The translations under genes and the position numbers were made by a program. This document shows, in pieces, positions 55,784 through 64,000 of a stretch of DNA of 64,000 nucleotides (position 1 is the first letter of the stretch; the number at the start of each line of letters is the position of its first letter). This DNA is from Gleimia coleocanis DSM 15436. GTDB lineage: Bacteria; Actinomycetota; Actinomycetes; Actinomycetales; Actinomycetaceae. The stretch is taken from the NCBI RefSeq assembly GCF_000159015.1, contig NZ_DS999545.1:433860-497859 (forward strand), written 5' to 3'. The notes beneath the pieces were generated by a model. That model did no database searches. It was given only the letters and a program-made list of their open reading frames with translations, and was not told where the DNA came from.

Positions 55784-58639
55784 ATGCGTACCATTCAATC
55801 TTTCCCTTTGCATTTGCATTGCTTGGCAGGACCAGACTCGGGTACTTTACTTCCTTTAGAGGAGGGGAGTTTCATCCTAGGGCGGGGCGTCCAATGGTCA
55901 AGCTCAGGTGTAGAACTAACTGATTTGGAAACTTCCCAGCTACACGCTTGTCTTACTTATAGTTCAGTAAATTACTTGGTACAAGTAACTGACTTACATT
56001 CCCTGAACGGGGTGTTTAAAGGTTCTTTTCGGCGCTTATTACCGGGATTCCCGCGGTCTTTCACTCGCTTTAAACCAGTTGTTGGAACTACGGTAGTACA
56101 TCCGGGGGAAGTGCTTAAAATCGGGGATAACTACTGGCAGCTGAGTACACCTGATGAGTCTTTTAAACTCACTGAAGCTGACTTTGCGTGTGCTGAAGCA
56201 AGTAGACGAACTTTTCTTAACCGACGTAGTTGGTTTTTCATTTTCCCGTTGGTTTCTATAACCATGTTGCTTAGCCGTTGGTTGCCTTTGAATCTTCTTA
56301 AATACTTGGGGATGATACTGGTAACAACCGGGGTATTTATGGCGTTGCGATGGTGGTTTGTAAAGCAACAGGTTGGGAAGTTTTCACCGGCATATATTCC
56401 CCATCTGCCGGTTGTAGTGGGTTCTAAACAGGTGCCGGCTGAGGTTTCGTTTACGCTGCCAGATGCTGTGCGCGTACGTTGGTGTAAGACTTTTAATGTG
56501 GCTTGGTTTACTCAAGGTCCGGGTAGTGCTTGCCGGCTGCCAGCGGGGTTAGTAGAAGTTGAAGGCACTGATTTGGAATCACATTGCCTTACTCTGGGGT
56601 TGCTGACGCTTTTGAAACTAAAACAGGCGGGATTGACTGCTTCTTTAACTGTGCGCAAAAGCGGTGACGTGCAGGTGAAGTCGGGCGAGCAAACTTGGCT
56701 TTTTTCTGCTGGTGCTGGTTTAGAAATTGTTGATTTACGTTTGCGGTTAGCTCTAGCACCGGTTTTACGTGGTGCAGCGTTAAATCAAGTAAAGAGGCAT
56801 TATGTGGGCATTGCTTTAATCCAAGAGACTTTAGATTTAGAGGCTTTAGACCGCCTGGTGGCAGTCTCTGAGGAAAAGCTCTTACCTGATAGTCCGCGTG
56901 TGGGCGGGTTGCGGGTCCCGGTGGGGATCGATACAGAGGGCAACCCACTTTGGATTGATTTGGTTACGCAGGGGCCGCATGCGCTGATTACTGGCACTAC
57001 GGGGTCGGGTAAATCGGTGGCGTTACGTACTTGGCTGCAACAGCTTTGCCGTTACTATACGGCGCAGCAACTGCGTTTGGTGTTATTTGACTATAAGGGT
57101 GGGGCGACTTTGCAGGGGTTGCAGAATTACCCGCATACGGAAGGGCTGGTTACGGATTTAGAGGCGGGCTTAACTCAGCGGATTTTGCTGGGCTTGGCTG
57201 CTGAGTTGAAATCTCGTGAAAGAGATTTATTGAGAGCTGGTTTCGCAGATTTAGCTGAGTGGGAGGAAGCTGACGCGGATACTGCTCCGCCGCGGATTCT
57301 TTGTGTGGTAGATGAGTTCCGAGTGATGCAACAAACACATGCTCAGGATTTAGAAACTTTGTTGGATTTGGCTGGCAGAGGGCGTTCTTTAGGGATGCAC
57401 TTGGTTTTGGCAACGCAGTCGGCCGGCGGGGTGATTCCTGCGCAGTTGCGCGCTAACGTGAGTTTGCGGATTGCATTTCGTACGGCTACGCTCGCGGATT
57501 CTTTGGACGTTTTGGGGTCTGCGCAGGCTTTTGAGGTTTCTGAACCGGGGGTTTCTTTCATTTCGGTGGCGGGGCAGCCTGAGCTTTCTCGAGGGCGTTG
57601 GGCAATAACTAGTTCTACGGCGCAGGTGGAGTATGGACGGAAGAAGGCGCCAACTTTATGGCAGCCGAGCTTAGGAGAGGCCTTTGAGTCAGGGAGGCTT
57701 AGCATACCTGTTGACGATGCGGATTGTTTCCTGGGATGGGTTGATTTGCCTCAGCAGCGTGATTTTATGCCCTTAGTTTGGAAAACGGGAGTTTTAGTAG
57801 TAGCAGCTGAAGGGACGGTGCGTGAGCGTTTATTACAGCAGTGTGGGGCGTCGGCTTGTATTTCTTTGGATGAGGCGGATATTTCACTTTGGTGGGTTTT
57901 GTTAAATAACGCGCGGATTTTAGGGATTCCAGTGTTGATTGCGGATTTATACGGTTTTGTACAAAGGGTTGATGCTGAGTTCGGATTGGGGAGTGGCCGG
58001 GAACTTTGGGATGAGGTAATACGTGGTGGACAACGAGTTTTAGTGGGTGTTGCTCCGGGTGAGCTGAATCTTTGTAAGGGAGTCGACAAAGTATTACTTC
58101 GACTAGGTGTTAGTACGGGTAAAAGCTTGGGATTGAGTAGAGAAATACTTAAGGGGTTGGAGCTTTTACCTGTGCTAACTGCTAATTCTGAAGCTTTTGT
58201 TGAGGCGATAGTGTTGCGTTGGGAAGGTCTTGAGACATTAGCGGGTGCGGTTACATTAACTGTAGGTCTGCAGGCAGGCTCTGCTAAGAGAAATTCGTCG
58301 GCAGAACTAGTCGATATTGCGGAGGGGGATCTGCTTGCTGTTTGTAGGCAAAAGGTATCTACAACTGAGCTTCTTATATATACGGATAATATTTCTGAAA
58401 GTACAGAAATTGCTTTATTGCGTGCTGCAGGAATGGTGGTTCGGGTAGAAAGTCCTAAGCCCGCTGGTATGGAGTGTGCAGATATTAAGCAAAATGCATG
58501 TTGCATTACTGGGTATACTCGCCTTCTGGCTGGGCAATTACAATGGTTAAAACTGCCTAAATATCTAAAGTTGCTTTTAGTGGCAGATCGGGGAGTATGG
58601 CTTAAAAATGGGGGAATGTGGCTACGGTATACCGGTTAA
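55784..58639 (+). CDS. FHA domain / membrane / FtsK-SpoIIIE-type ATPase
   Basis: The 951-residue protein starts with an FHA-like domain (about 15-95; ILGRGVQW, SQLHACLTY, DLHSLNGVF), then two hydrophobic helices (about 150-200), as in EssC/YukB and EccC of type VII secretion. An FtsK/SpoIIIE ATPase follows, with Walker A GTTGSGKS (K410) and Walker B VVDEF (D510, E511); the C-terminal 300 residues look like a second, degenerate ATPase. No WXG100 or other ESX genes lie nearby. The start could also be GTG 55760. An iterated motif is at 57590-57597. Confidence 0.8.
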   Translation: MRTIQSFPLHLHCLAGPDSGTLLPLEEGSFILGRGVQWSSSGVELTDLETSQLHACLTYSSVNYLVQVTDLHSLNGVFKGSFRRLLPGFPRSFTRFKPVVGTTVVHPGEVLKIGDNYWQLSTPDESFKLTEADFACAEASRRTFLNRRSWFFIFPLVSITMLLSRWLPLNLLKYLGMILVTTGVFMALRWWFVKQQVGKFSPAYIPHLPVVVGSKQVPAEVSFTLPDAVRVRWCKTFNVAWFTQGPGSACRLPAGLVEVEGTDLESHCLTLGLLTLLKLKQAGLTASLTVRKSGDVQVKSGEQTWLFSAGAGLEIVDLRLRLALAPVLRGAALNQVKRHYVGIALIQETLDLEALDRLVAVSEEKLLPDSPRVGGLRVPVGIDTEGNPLWIDLVTQGPHALITGTTGSGKSVALRTWLQQLCRYYTAQQLRLVLFDYKGGATLQGLQNYPHTEGLVTDLEAGLTQRILLGLAAELKSRERDLLRAGFADLAEWEEADADTAPPRILCVVDEFRVMQQTHAQDLETLLDLAGRGRSLGMHLVLATQSAGGVIPAQLRANVSLRIAFRTATLADSLDVLGSAQAFEVSEPGVSFISVAGQPELSRGRWAITSSTAQVEYGRKKAPTLWQPSLGEAFESGRLSIPVDDADCFLGWVDLPQQRDFMPLVWKTGVLVVAAEGTVRERLLQQCGASACISLDEADISLWWVLLNNARILGIPVLIADLYGFVQRVDAEFGLGSGRELWDEVIRGGQRVLVGVAPGELNLCKGVDKVLLRLGVSTGKSLGLSREILKGLELLPVLTANSEAFVEAIVLRWEGLETLAGAVTLTVGLQAGSAKRNSSAELVDIAEGDLLAVCRQKVSTTELLIYTDNISESTEIALLRAAGMVVRVESPKPAGMECADIKQNACCITGYTRLLAGQLQWLKLPKYLKLLLVADRGVWLKNGGMWLRYTG

Positions 58640-58696
58640 AAAAATCAAGGTGATGAGTTGCACAGTATTTCATAATGTGAAACGTGGTGCTATCTC

Positions 58697-58724
58697 TTGT
58701 CAAACCTGCCGCGAATGATACACA
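58697..58724 (+). promoter_or_regulatory. Possible promoter of whiB1
   Basis: TTGTCA (58697-58702), 16 bases, TACACA (58719-58724). The leader would be about 80 bases with GAGGAGC before the ATG. The other 58640-58808 bases show nothing else. Confidence 0.35.
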
Positions 58725-58808
58725 CTTGTTATCTACGAGCGTTTGAGCCACAACCGGTTGCAGGCGCGTAATCAGAAAACAAATAGTAATCGCGAGGAGC
58801 ACAGAACT

Positions 58809-59057
58809 ATGGATTGGCGTAGTCGCGCAGCGTGTTTAAGCGTGGACCCAGAACTCTTCTTCCCAATCGGGAATACTGGTCCAGCTATCGCACAGGCTGC
58901 TGAAGCTAAAGCTGTTTGTGCTACTTGCTCCGTCCAGGAAACCTGCCTGCAATGGGCGCTCGAAAATAACCAGGATTCCGGTGTTTGGGGCGGTATGAGT
59001 GAAGATGAACGTCGCGCCCTAAAGCGACGCAGCGCCCGCGTACGCCGTGGCCTGTAA
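58809..59057 (+). CDS. whiB1: WhiB-family iron-sulfur transcription factor, WhiB1-like
   Basis: WhiB proteins bind a [4Fe-4S] cluster through four cysteines and act with the primary sigma factor. Here the ligands are C9, C37, C40 and C46, followed by GVWGGMSEDERRALKRR, the WhiB turn and basic DNA-binding segment. MDWRSRAACLSVDPELFFPIGN closely follows the WhiB1 pattern, an essential NO-sensitive regulator in mycobacteria. The ATG at 58809 with GAGGAGC upstream gives 82 residues; the frame extends upstream but is not WhiB-like. pdtaS is two genes away, as in mycobacteria. Confidence 0.93.
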   Translation: MDWRSRAACLSVDPELFFPIGNTGPAIAQAAEAKAVCATCSVQETCLQWALENNQDSGVWGGMSEDERRALKRRSARVRRGL

Positions 59058-59077
59058 CATCTGATAAAGAGCACAAT

Positions 59078-59118
59078 ATTTTGGGGGACGTAGTAAAACT
59101 ACGTCCCCCAAAATAATT
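59078..59118. terminator. Bidirectional terminator after whiB1
   Basis: ATTTTGGGGGACGTAGT and ACTACGTCCCCCAAAAT form a perfect 17-base stem with a short A-rich loop between convergent genes. Confidence 0.95.
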
Positions 59119-59131
59119 CCTAAAAAGTGAC

Positions 59132-60397
59132 TCAGAAAAGAGGTCCCAAGGGCTTCAATAACAGTTCCACCGCCCACTGCACAGCTGGACGCTTACGCCA
59201 ACTATCATGAGTTAGCTTCTCTGCAGAAGTTAAATCATTTAAGAAAATATCTTCCATCCGCTGTGCAAACTCAGTGGACTGGAACTGCATATTAACCTCA
59301 AAATTACCTGCCATCGACAGGCGGTCAATATTAGCTGTACCCACCGTCGACCAACGGCCGTCTACTGTAGCCGTCTTCGCGTGAATCATCGCATCCTTAT
59401 AAAGCCAAATCTCCACACCATTTTCTAACAGCACATCAAAGAAAGCAGCTGAAATCCAGTCAACCACCACGTGATTAGAATTTCGCGGAATCAAAATCTT
59501 GACATCTACACCACGATTAGAAGCAGCTAATAAAGCACCTAAAATCTCACGATCAGGCAAAAAATACGCAGAAGTTAAATAAATATGCGAGTTAGCTCGT
59601 TCAAACGCATCTAAATAAGTACCCCGAATCGGATACAAACGAGCCGAGGGGCGATTATGCGCAGCATTAATCTGCGACTCCCACTTACGCACGCCCTTGC
59701 GCGGAAGAGCTGGCAAAGACCGCCCTCGGAAATAATTCCACTGATCAATGAAGCCATTTTCCAATTCCCAAACGGCCTCACCCTCCAAACGCACGTGGGT
59801 ATCCCGCCACTCATCTGCATATAACTTGCCAATGTTATATCCGCCAATGAAACCGGTATGCCCATCCACCACCAAAATCTTACGGTGATCACGGCCCGTA
59901 TGACGCATATTCAATGTCAACGCGCCTAAACGTACCTCCGGAATCTTCTTCACAAACAAATTCGGGTGCTTACGGAAATGCTTAAACGCCGGCGAAACCA
60001 CAATATTCGCGAAACCATCGTAAATGCAGTAAACCTTCACCCCGCGCTCAGCCGCCCGGTAAAGTGCCTTCTTGAAATCCTTACCAACCCGGTCCGACTT
60101 CCAAATAAAAGTCTCAAAATAAATGAAATGCTCAGCCCCATCAATCGCCATTAGCATGTCGCGATACAGACTATTGCCCTCAGAGTAAGAAGTAACCGCA
60201 TTCCCCGCAACATAATTACGTGCCGGTGCTAAAGCAGGAAAACCACTCGATGCCGGAGCGCGACGCTTACGAATCTCATCAATCGTGATTAATGCAGTAA
60301 TGGCAGTAGCCTGCGCTAAGCCAGTGGTTAAAGCAGCTATCTTGATGCCCTTCCACGCTTTCTGCGACAACGAATGAAAATGAAATTTCTTACCCAT
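59132..60397 (-). CDS. cls: Cardiolipin synthase-like phospholipase D enzyme
   Basis: A 421-residue PLD-family enzyme; relatives make cardiolipin by phosphatidyl transfer at the membrane. Two HxKx4D motifs are visible: HTGRDHRKILVVDGHTGFIGGYN and DAMIHAKTATVDGRWSTVGTANID. The N-terminus has a weak hydrophobic helix (KGIKIAALTTGLAQATAITAL) rather than the two typical of Cls, so other PLD activities are possible. I choose ATG 60397 over TTG 60415; TAAACT seven bases upstream suggests a leaderless start. A CGAGGGCG motif is inside (59721-59728). Confidence 0.82.
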   Translation of the reverse strand: MGKKFHFHSLSQKAWKGIKIAALTTGLAQATAITALITIDEIRKRRAPASSGFPALAPARNYVAGNAVTSYSEGNSLYRDMLMAIDGAEHFIYFETFIWKSDRVGKDFKKALYRAAERGVKVYCIYDGFANIVVSPAFKHFRKHPNLFVKKIPEVRLGALTLNMRHTGRDHRKILVVDGHTGFIGGYNIGKLYADEWRDTHVRLEGEAVWELENGFIDQWNYFRGRSLPALPRKGVRKWESQINAAHNRPSARLYPIRGTYLDAFERANSHIYLTSAYFLPDREILGALLAASNRGVDVKILIPRNSNHVVVDWISAAFFDVLLENGVEIWLYKDAMIHAKTATVDGRWSTVGTANIDRLSMAGNFEVNMQFQSTEFAQRMEDIFLNDLTSAEKLTHDSWRKRPAVQWAVELLLKPLGPLF

Positions 60398-60404
60398 GCA
60401 TACG

Positions 60405-60410
60405 AGTTTA
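60405..60410 (-). promoter_or_regulatory. -10 box of a probable leaderless promoter for the PLD enzyme gene
   Basis: On the minus strand TAAACT, seven bases, then ATG. Confidence 0.45.
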
Positions 60411-60497
60411 AGCAATTAGTGACATCGATAACTAACCGCGTCCAAGAATGTGCGTTCGTTTTTCTAACCGTAGCTAACTAAACGTCACGAATACTCC

Positions 60498-60503
60498 TAT
60501 ACT
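60498..60503 (+). promoter_or_regulatory. -10 box of a probable leaderless promoter for gatCAB
   Basis: TATACT is followed by seven bases and the gatC ATG; no Shine-Dalgarno sequence is present. Confidence 0.55.
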
Positions 60504-60510
60504 AATAAGT

Positions 60511-60807
60511 ATGTCGATTTTTACTAACGAAGAGGTCCGCCGCCTAGCAGAGCTGGCGCACATTGCTTTAACTGATGAAGAAGTTGCTCGATTTGCCTCC
60601 GAACTCGGTGTAATCACCGACTCAGTAGCAAAAGTAGCTTCAATCGTAACTGCTGAAACCCCCTCCACATCACACCCAATCCCATTGGTAAACGTCATGC
60701 GTGACGACGTGGTTGGAGAACTCCTTGACCGTGACGAAGTACTGGCATCCGCGCCAGTAGCTGAATATGGTCAGTTCATGGTGCCACAGATTCTAGGAGA
60801 AGACTGA
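60511..60807 (+). CDS. gatC: Glutamyl/aspartyl-tRNA amidotransferase subunit C
   Basis: GatC is the small subunit that stabilises GatA in the GatCAB complex, which amidates misacylated Glu-tRNA(Gln) or Asp-tRNA(Asn). It is 98 residues; [27 protein letters not shown] and the C-terminal region LVNVMRDD are characteristic. One base separates it from gatA. Confidence 0.95.
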   Translation: MSIFTNEEVRRLAELAHIALTDEEVARFASELGVITDSVAKVASIVTAETPSTSHPIPLVNVMRDDVVGELLDRDEVLASAPVAEYGQFMVPQILGED

Positions 60808-60808
60808 T

Positions 60809-62305
60809 ATGCAGGAATTTCTAACTAAGTCAGCATTGGAACTGGCACAAATGCTTCGCGACGGAGAACTCACCTCCGTTGAACTTACTCAGGCTTGCCT
60901 GGACCGAATCACAAAAGTAGACGGAAAAGTCAACGCTTTCCTCTACGTGAATGCTGAGGGTGCACTGGAAACAGCTCGAGAAGTTGATGCTGCGCGTGCA
61001 GCGGGTGAAGAACTGCACGCGCTGGCTGGCGTGCCAATCGCGTTAAAAGACAACCTGGTTACCCGCGGTATTCCTACCACCTGTTCGTCTAAGATTCTGG
61101 AGGGGTGGATTCCTCCTTACGATGCTTTCGTTGTAAAGAAGATTAAGGCAGCGAAGCTCCCTATTTTGGGTAAGACGAACCTTGACGAATTCGCAATGGG
61201 TTCTTCCACTGAACACTCTGCTTTCGGAGTAACCCGCAACCCCTGGAATCTGGAATGTATTCCTGGCGGTTCCGGCGGTGGTTCCGCAGCAGCGGTTTCC
61301 GCATACATGGCTCCACTGGCACTGGGTACCGACACGGGTGGTTCCATCCGTCAGCCTGGCGCAGTCACTGGCACCGTTGGCGTGAAGCCAACTTACGGTG
61401 CGGTTTCTCGCTACGGTGCTATTGCGATGGCTTCCTCTTTGGATCAGATTGGCCCAGTTACCCGTACGGTTGCTGACGCAGCGGCTTTGCAGGAACTTAT
61501 TGGTGGGCATGACCCAATGGATTCCACTTCCCTCACTGACGTTGCGACTGGTCTGCTGGATGCGGCTCGTTCCGAGGGCGACCTGACTGGTGTAAAGATT
61601 GGTGTCGTTAAGGAACTTTCCGGTGAAGGCTATCAGCCTGGGGTTTTGGCTTCCTTCAATGAAGCAGTTGCAAACCTGGTAGCTCGTGGCGCTGAAGTTG
61701 TAGAAGTATCCTGTCCTAACTTCGATTATGCGTTGGCAGCTTACTATTTGATTATGCCTGCGGAAGTTTCCTCTAACCTGGCGCGTTTTGACGGTATGCG
61801 TTACGGTATTCGCGTGGAACCAACTGAAGGTCCAGTTACTGCACAGCGAGTTATGGCAGCTACCCGTGGAGCTGGTTTCGGCGCAGAAGTTAAGCGCCGC
61901 ATTATCTTGGGTACTTACGTGCTGTCCTCTGGCTACTACGATCAGTTCTACGGTGCTGCTTTGAAGGTTCGTACTTTAATCCAGGATGACTTCAAAGCTG
62001 CTTTTGAAAAGTGTGATGTGCTGGTTTCCCCAACTGCTCCAACCACCGCATTTAAGTTCGGTGAAAAGAGCGATGATCCAATGGCGATGTACCTCAATGA
62101 CATTGCCACCATCCCAGCTAACTTGGCAGGTGTAGCAGCGATGTCTATTCCTTCCGGTGTTGCTGAAGATGGTTTGCCAGTTGGCTTCCAGGTAATCGCG
62201 CCAGCTCGTAAGGATGACGTAATGTACCGCGTAGCCCGTTTTGTTGAAGACGCAGTAGATGTAGCGGGCAACTGCCCAGCTAAGACTTGGGAAGAGGATG
62301 CGTGA
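60809..62305 (+). CDS. gatA: Glutamyl/aspartyl-tRNA amidotransferase subunit A
   Basis: GatA is the glutaminase that releases ammonia. The amidase catalytic triad is visible: K80 (ALKDNL), cis-Ser S155 (GGSGGGSA) and nucleophile S179 ([10 protein letters not shown]). Length is 498. TAGGAGAAG precedes the ATG. The Gln/Asn-tRNA pathway through GatCAB implies that at least one of GlnRS or AsnRS is missing. A CGAGGGCG motif is inside (61573-61580). Confidence 0.96.
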   Translation: MQEFLTKSALELAQMLRDGELTSVELTQACLDRITKVDGKVNAFLYVNAEGALETAREVDAARAAGEELHALAGVPIALKDNLVTRGIPTTCSSKILEGWIPPYDAFVVKKIKAAKLPILGKTNLDEFAMGSSTEHSAFGVTRNPWNLECIPGGSGGGSAAAVSAYMAPLALGTDTGGSIRQPGAVTGTVGVKPTYGAVSRYGAIAMASSLDQIGPVTRTVADAAALQELIGGHDPMDSTSLTDVATGLLDAARSEGDLTGVKIGVVKELSGEGYQPGVLASFNEAVANLVARGAEVVEVSCPNFDYALAAYYLIMPAEVSSNLARFDGMRYGIRVEPTEGPVTAQRVMAATRGAGFGAEVKRRIILGTYVLSSGYYDQFYGAALKVRTLIQDDFKAAFEKCDVLVSPTAPTTAFKFGEKSDDPMAMYLNDIATIPANLAGVAAMSIPSGVAEDGLPVGFQVIAPARKDDVMYRVARFVEDAVDVAGNCPAKTWEEDA

Positions 62306-62307
62306 AA

Positions 62308-63798
62308 ATGGCTAAGTTAATGAAGTATGAAGATGCAGTAGCCAAGTTTGATCCAGTTTTAGGTCTGGAAGTTCACGTTGAACTGGGTACTGTAACTAAG
62401 ATGTTTGACGCGGCCCCAAATGAGTTCGGTGGTGAACCAAATACTTTCGTAACCCCAACTTCTTTAGGACTGCCTGGTTCTTTGCCAGTTGTTAACCGCA
62501 CTGCAGTTGAATATGCGATTAAGATTGGTTTGGCTCTGAACTGTGAGATTGCAGAATACTGCCGTTTCGCACGTAAGAACTATTTCTATCCGGACTTAAC
62601 TAAGGCATTCCAGACTTCTCAGTATGATGAGCCAATTGCTCATGATGGTTGGGTTGATGTTGAGCTTGATGACGGTGAAATCTTCCGCGTGCAGGTTGAA
62701 CGTGCACACATGGAAGAGGATGCTGGTAAGAACACGCACGTGGGTGGGGCTTCCGGTCGTATTCACGGCGCTGAATACTCTTTGTGTGACTACAACCGTG
62801 CAGGCGTGCCACTGGTAGAAATCGTTACCCGCCCTATTGAGGGGGCAGGGGAACGAGCTCCGGAAGTAGCTGCAAAGTACGTGCAGACTTTGCGTGACAT
62901 TTTCCGCGCACTGGGTGTTTCTGAGGCTCGTATGGAGCGTGGTAACGTTCGTGCTGACGTTAACGTTTCTTTGCGTCCTTCTGTGGATGCTCCTTTCGGT
63001 ACTCGTACTGAAACTAAGAACGTGAACTCTTTCCGCGCGATCGATAAGGCGGTCCGCTACGAGATTTCTCGTCAGGCAGCGATTCTGTCAGCTGGTGAAA
63101 AGGTAATTCAGGAGACCCGCCACTTCCACTCTGAGGATGGTTCTACTTCTTCTGGTCGCGAAAAGTCTGATGCGGAAGATTACCGTTACTTCCCAGAACC
63201 AGATTTGGTGCCAGTGCAGCCTAGCCGTGAGTGGGTTGAAGAACTGCGCGCGACTATGCCTGAACTGCCAGGTGCGCGTCGCCGTCGCCTGCGTGGCGAG
63301 TGGGGCTTCTCTGATTTGGAAATGCGTGACGTGGTTGCAGCAGATGCGTTGGAGTTGATCTTTGAGACCGTTGAAGCAGGTGCTACTCCAGCAGCTGCAC
63401 GTAAGTGGTGGATGGGTGAGTTGTCTCGTTTGGCTAAGGAAGCTGAGCTTTCCTTGGGGGAGTTGGCAGTTACCCCTGCGCTGGTTGCACAGCTACAGTC
63501 TTTGGTGGACGCGGGCAAGCTGAATGATAAGTTGGCACGTTCTGCTCTCGAGGGCGTATTGGCTGGCGAAGGCTCATTAGAAGAGGTAATCGCTGGTCGC
63601 GGCCTGGAAGTTGTTTCTGATGACGGTCCACTGATTGCTGCGATCGAACAGGCAATGGCAGATAACCCTGATGTAGTTGAAAAGATTAAGGGCGGCAAGA
63701 TGGCTGCTATTGGCGCTCTGATGGGTCCAATCATGAAGGCTACGCGTGGTCAGGCTGATGCTGGTCGCGTGCGTGAACTGATTATGGAACGTATCTGA
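62308..63798 (+). CDS. gatB: Glutamyl/aspartyl-tRNA amidotransferase subunit B
   Basis: GatB activates the misacylated tRNA by phosphorylation and transfers ammonia. [40 protein letters not shown] and [11 protein letters not shown] are hallmarks, and a C-terminal YqeY-like helical domain (about 345-496) binds tRNA. I take ATG 62308 (GAAGAGGATG upstream), two bases after gatA; GTG 62287 would overlap it. Length is 496. A CGAGGGCG motif lies at 63549-63556. Confidence 0.96.
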   Translation: MAKLMKYEDAVAKFDPVLGLEVHVELGTVTKMFDAAPNEFGGEPNTFVTPTSLGLPGSLPVVNRTAVEYAIKIGLALNCEIAEYCRFARKNYFYPDLTKAFQTSQYDEPIAHDGWVDVELDDGEIFRVQVERAHMEEDAGKNTHVGGASGRIHGAEYSLCDYNRAGVPLVEIVTRPIEGAGERAPEVAAKYVQTLRDIFRALGVSEARMERGNVRADVNVSLRPSVDAPFGTRTETKNVNSFRAIDKAVRYEISRQAAILSAGEKVIQETRHFHSEDGSTSSGREKSDAEDYRYFPEPDLVPVQPSREWVEELRATMPELPGARRRRLRGEWGFSDLEMRDVVAADALELIFETVEAGATPAAARKWWMGELSRLAKEAELSLGELAVTPALVAQLQSLVDAGKLNDKLARSALEGVLAGEGSLEEVIAGRGLEVVSDDGPLIAAIEQAMADNPDVVEKIKGGKMAAIGALMGPIMKATRGQADAGRVRELIMERI

Positions 63799-63811
63799 GT
63801 TCAAGCATGAT

Positions 63812-63852
63812 TTCTGGGGTAGAAGCGAGTTAGCTTCTACCCCAGAAGTGTT
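63812..63852 (+). terminator. Terminator after gatB
   Basis: TTCTGGGGTAGAAGC and GCTTCTACCCCAGAA form a perfect 15-base stem with a GAGTTA loop, followed by GTGTTTTAT. The remaining 148 bases to the window end show no gene I can support. Confidence 0.93.
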
Positions 63853-64000
63853 TTATGAGGGGATGTCGTAGGCTCTAGAAGTTGTGTGGTGGGGTTCACG
63901 TGGTTTGAATTTGTGTTCGGTGGGGTTGGGTGGGTAAAGTTGTATTTTGTTGCGCGGCACTGAGGTGCTGTGGCGCTGGCACCTTTACTGGGTTGGTTGA

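Overview
The window is a bacterial chromosome segment. L24, L30, S14 type Z, PdtaS, WhiB1, DUF2505 and a SdhCAB operon together point to an actinobacterium. The moderate G+C by eye, the absence of rpsD beside rpoA and the cell-wall-anchored subtilase suggest an Actinomycetaceae-like lineage; I cannot assign a genus from sequence alone.

Layout. 1-9.6 kb: the S10-spc ribosomal protein cluster (rplC to rplO), split in two by a terminator and a 400-base promoter region between rpsQ and rplN. 9.6-15.9 kb: secY-adk, map, infA-rpmJ-rpsM-rpsK-rpoA-rplQ. 16-20.5 kb: ROK-family sugar kinase, truA, rplM-rpsI, glmM. 20.6-28.4 kb: coaA, alr-tsaE-tsaB-rimI, sdhCAB. 28.4-36 kb: an accessory stretch with a periodic intergenic repeat array, an AbiEi/DUF559-like protein, a secreted PKD protein with a DUF6318-type lipoprotein, an unrecognised protein, and an operon of a PemK/MazF-like toxin and a 1087-residue PLD-helicase-DUF3427 protein. 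36-45 kb: EamA transporter, a 1753-residue subtilase with a sorting-signal-like C-terminus, ychJ, initiator tRNA, a small membrane protein and an MFS transporter. 45.4-48.6 kb: an osmoprotectant (OpuC-type) ABC transporter. 48.7-51.7 kb: a leftward operon DUF2505-OsmC-EcsC-like-thyA-folA, divergent from the sensor kinase gene pdtaS across a palindromic operator. 53-60.4 kb: ligA, an FHA-membrane-FtsK ATPase, whiB1 and a cardiolipin-synthase-like PLD enzyme. 60.5-63.8 kb: gatCAB.

Two signals run through the whole window. First, the 8-mer CGAGGGCG, usually with a T-rich 5' flank and CC (consensus about TTTTCCCGAGGGCGG), occurs 25 times on the two strands (13 plus, 12 minus) where about 2 are expected by chance. 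It is enriched between genes and near gene 3' ends, and once forms an inverted pair after glmM. It behaves like a DNA uptake sequence or another genome-wide iterated signal and is the most interesting item here. Second, many genes without a Shine-Dalgarno sequence have a TANNNT box 5-7 bases before the start codon, indicating leaderless transcription.
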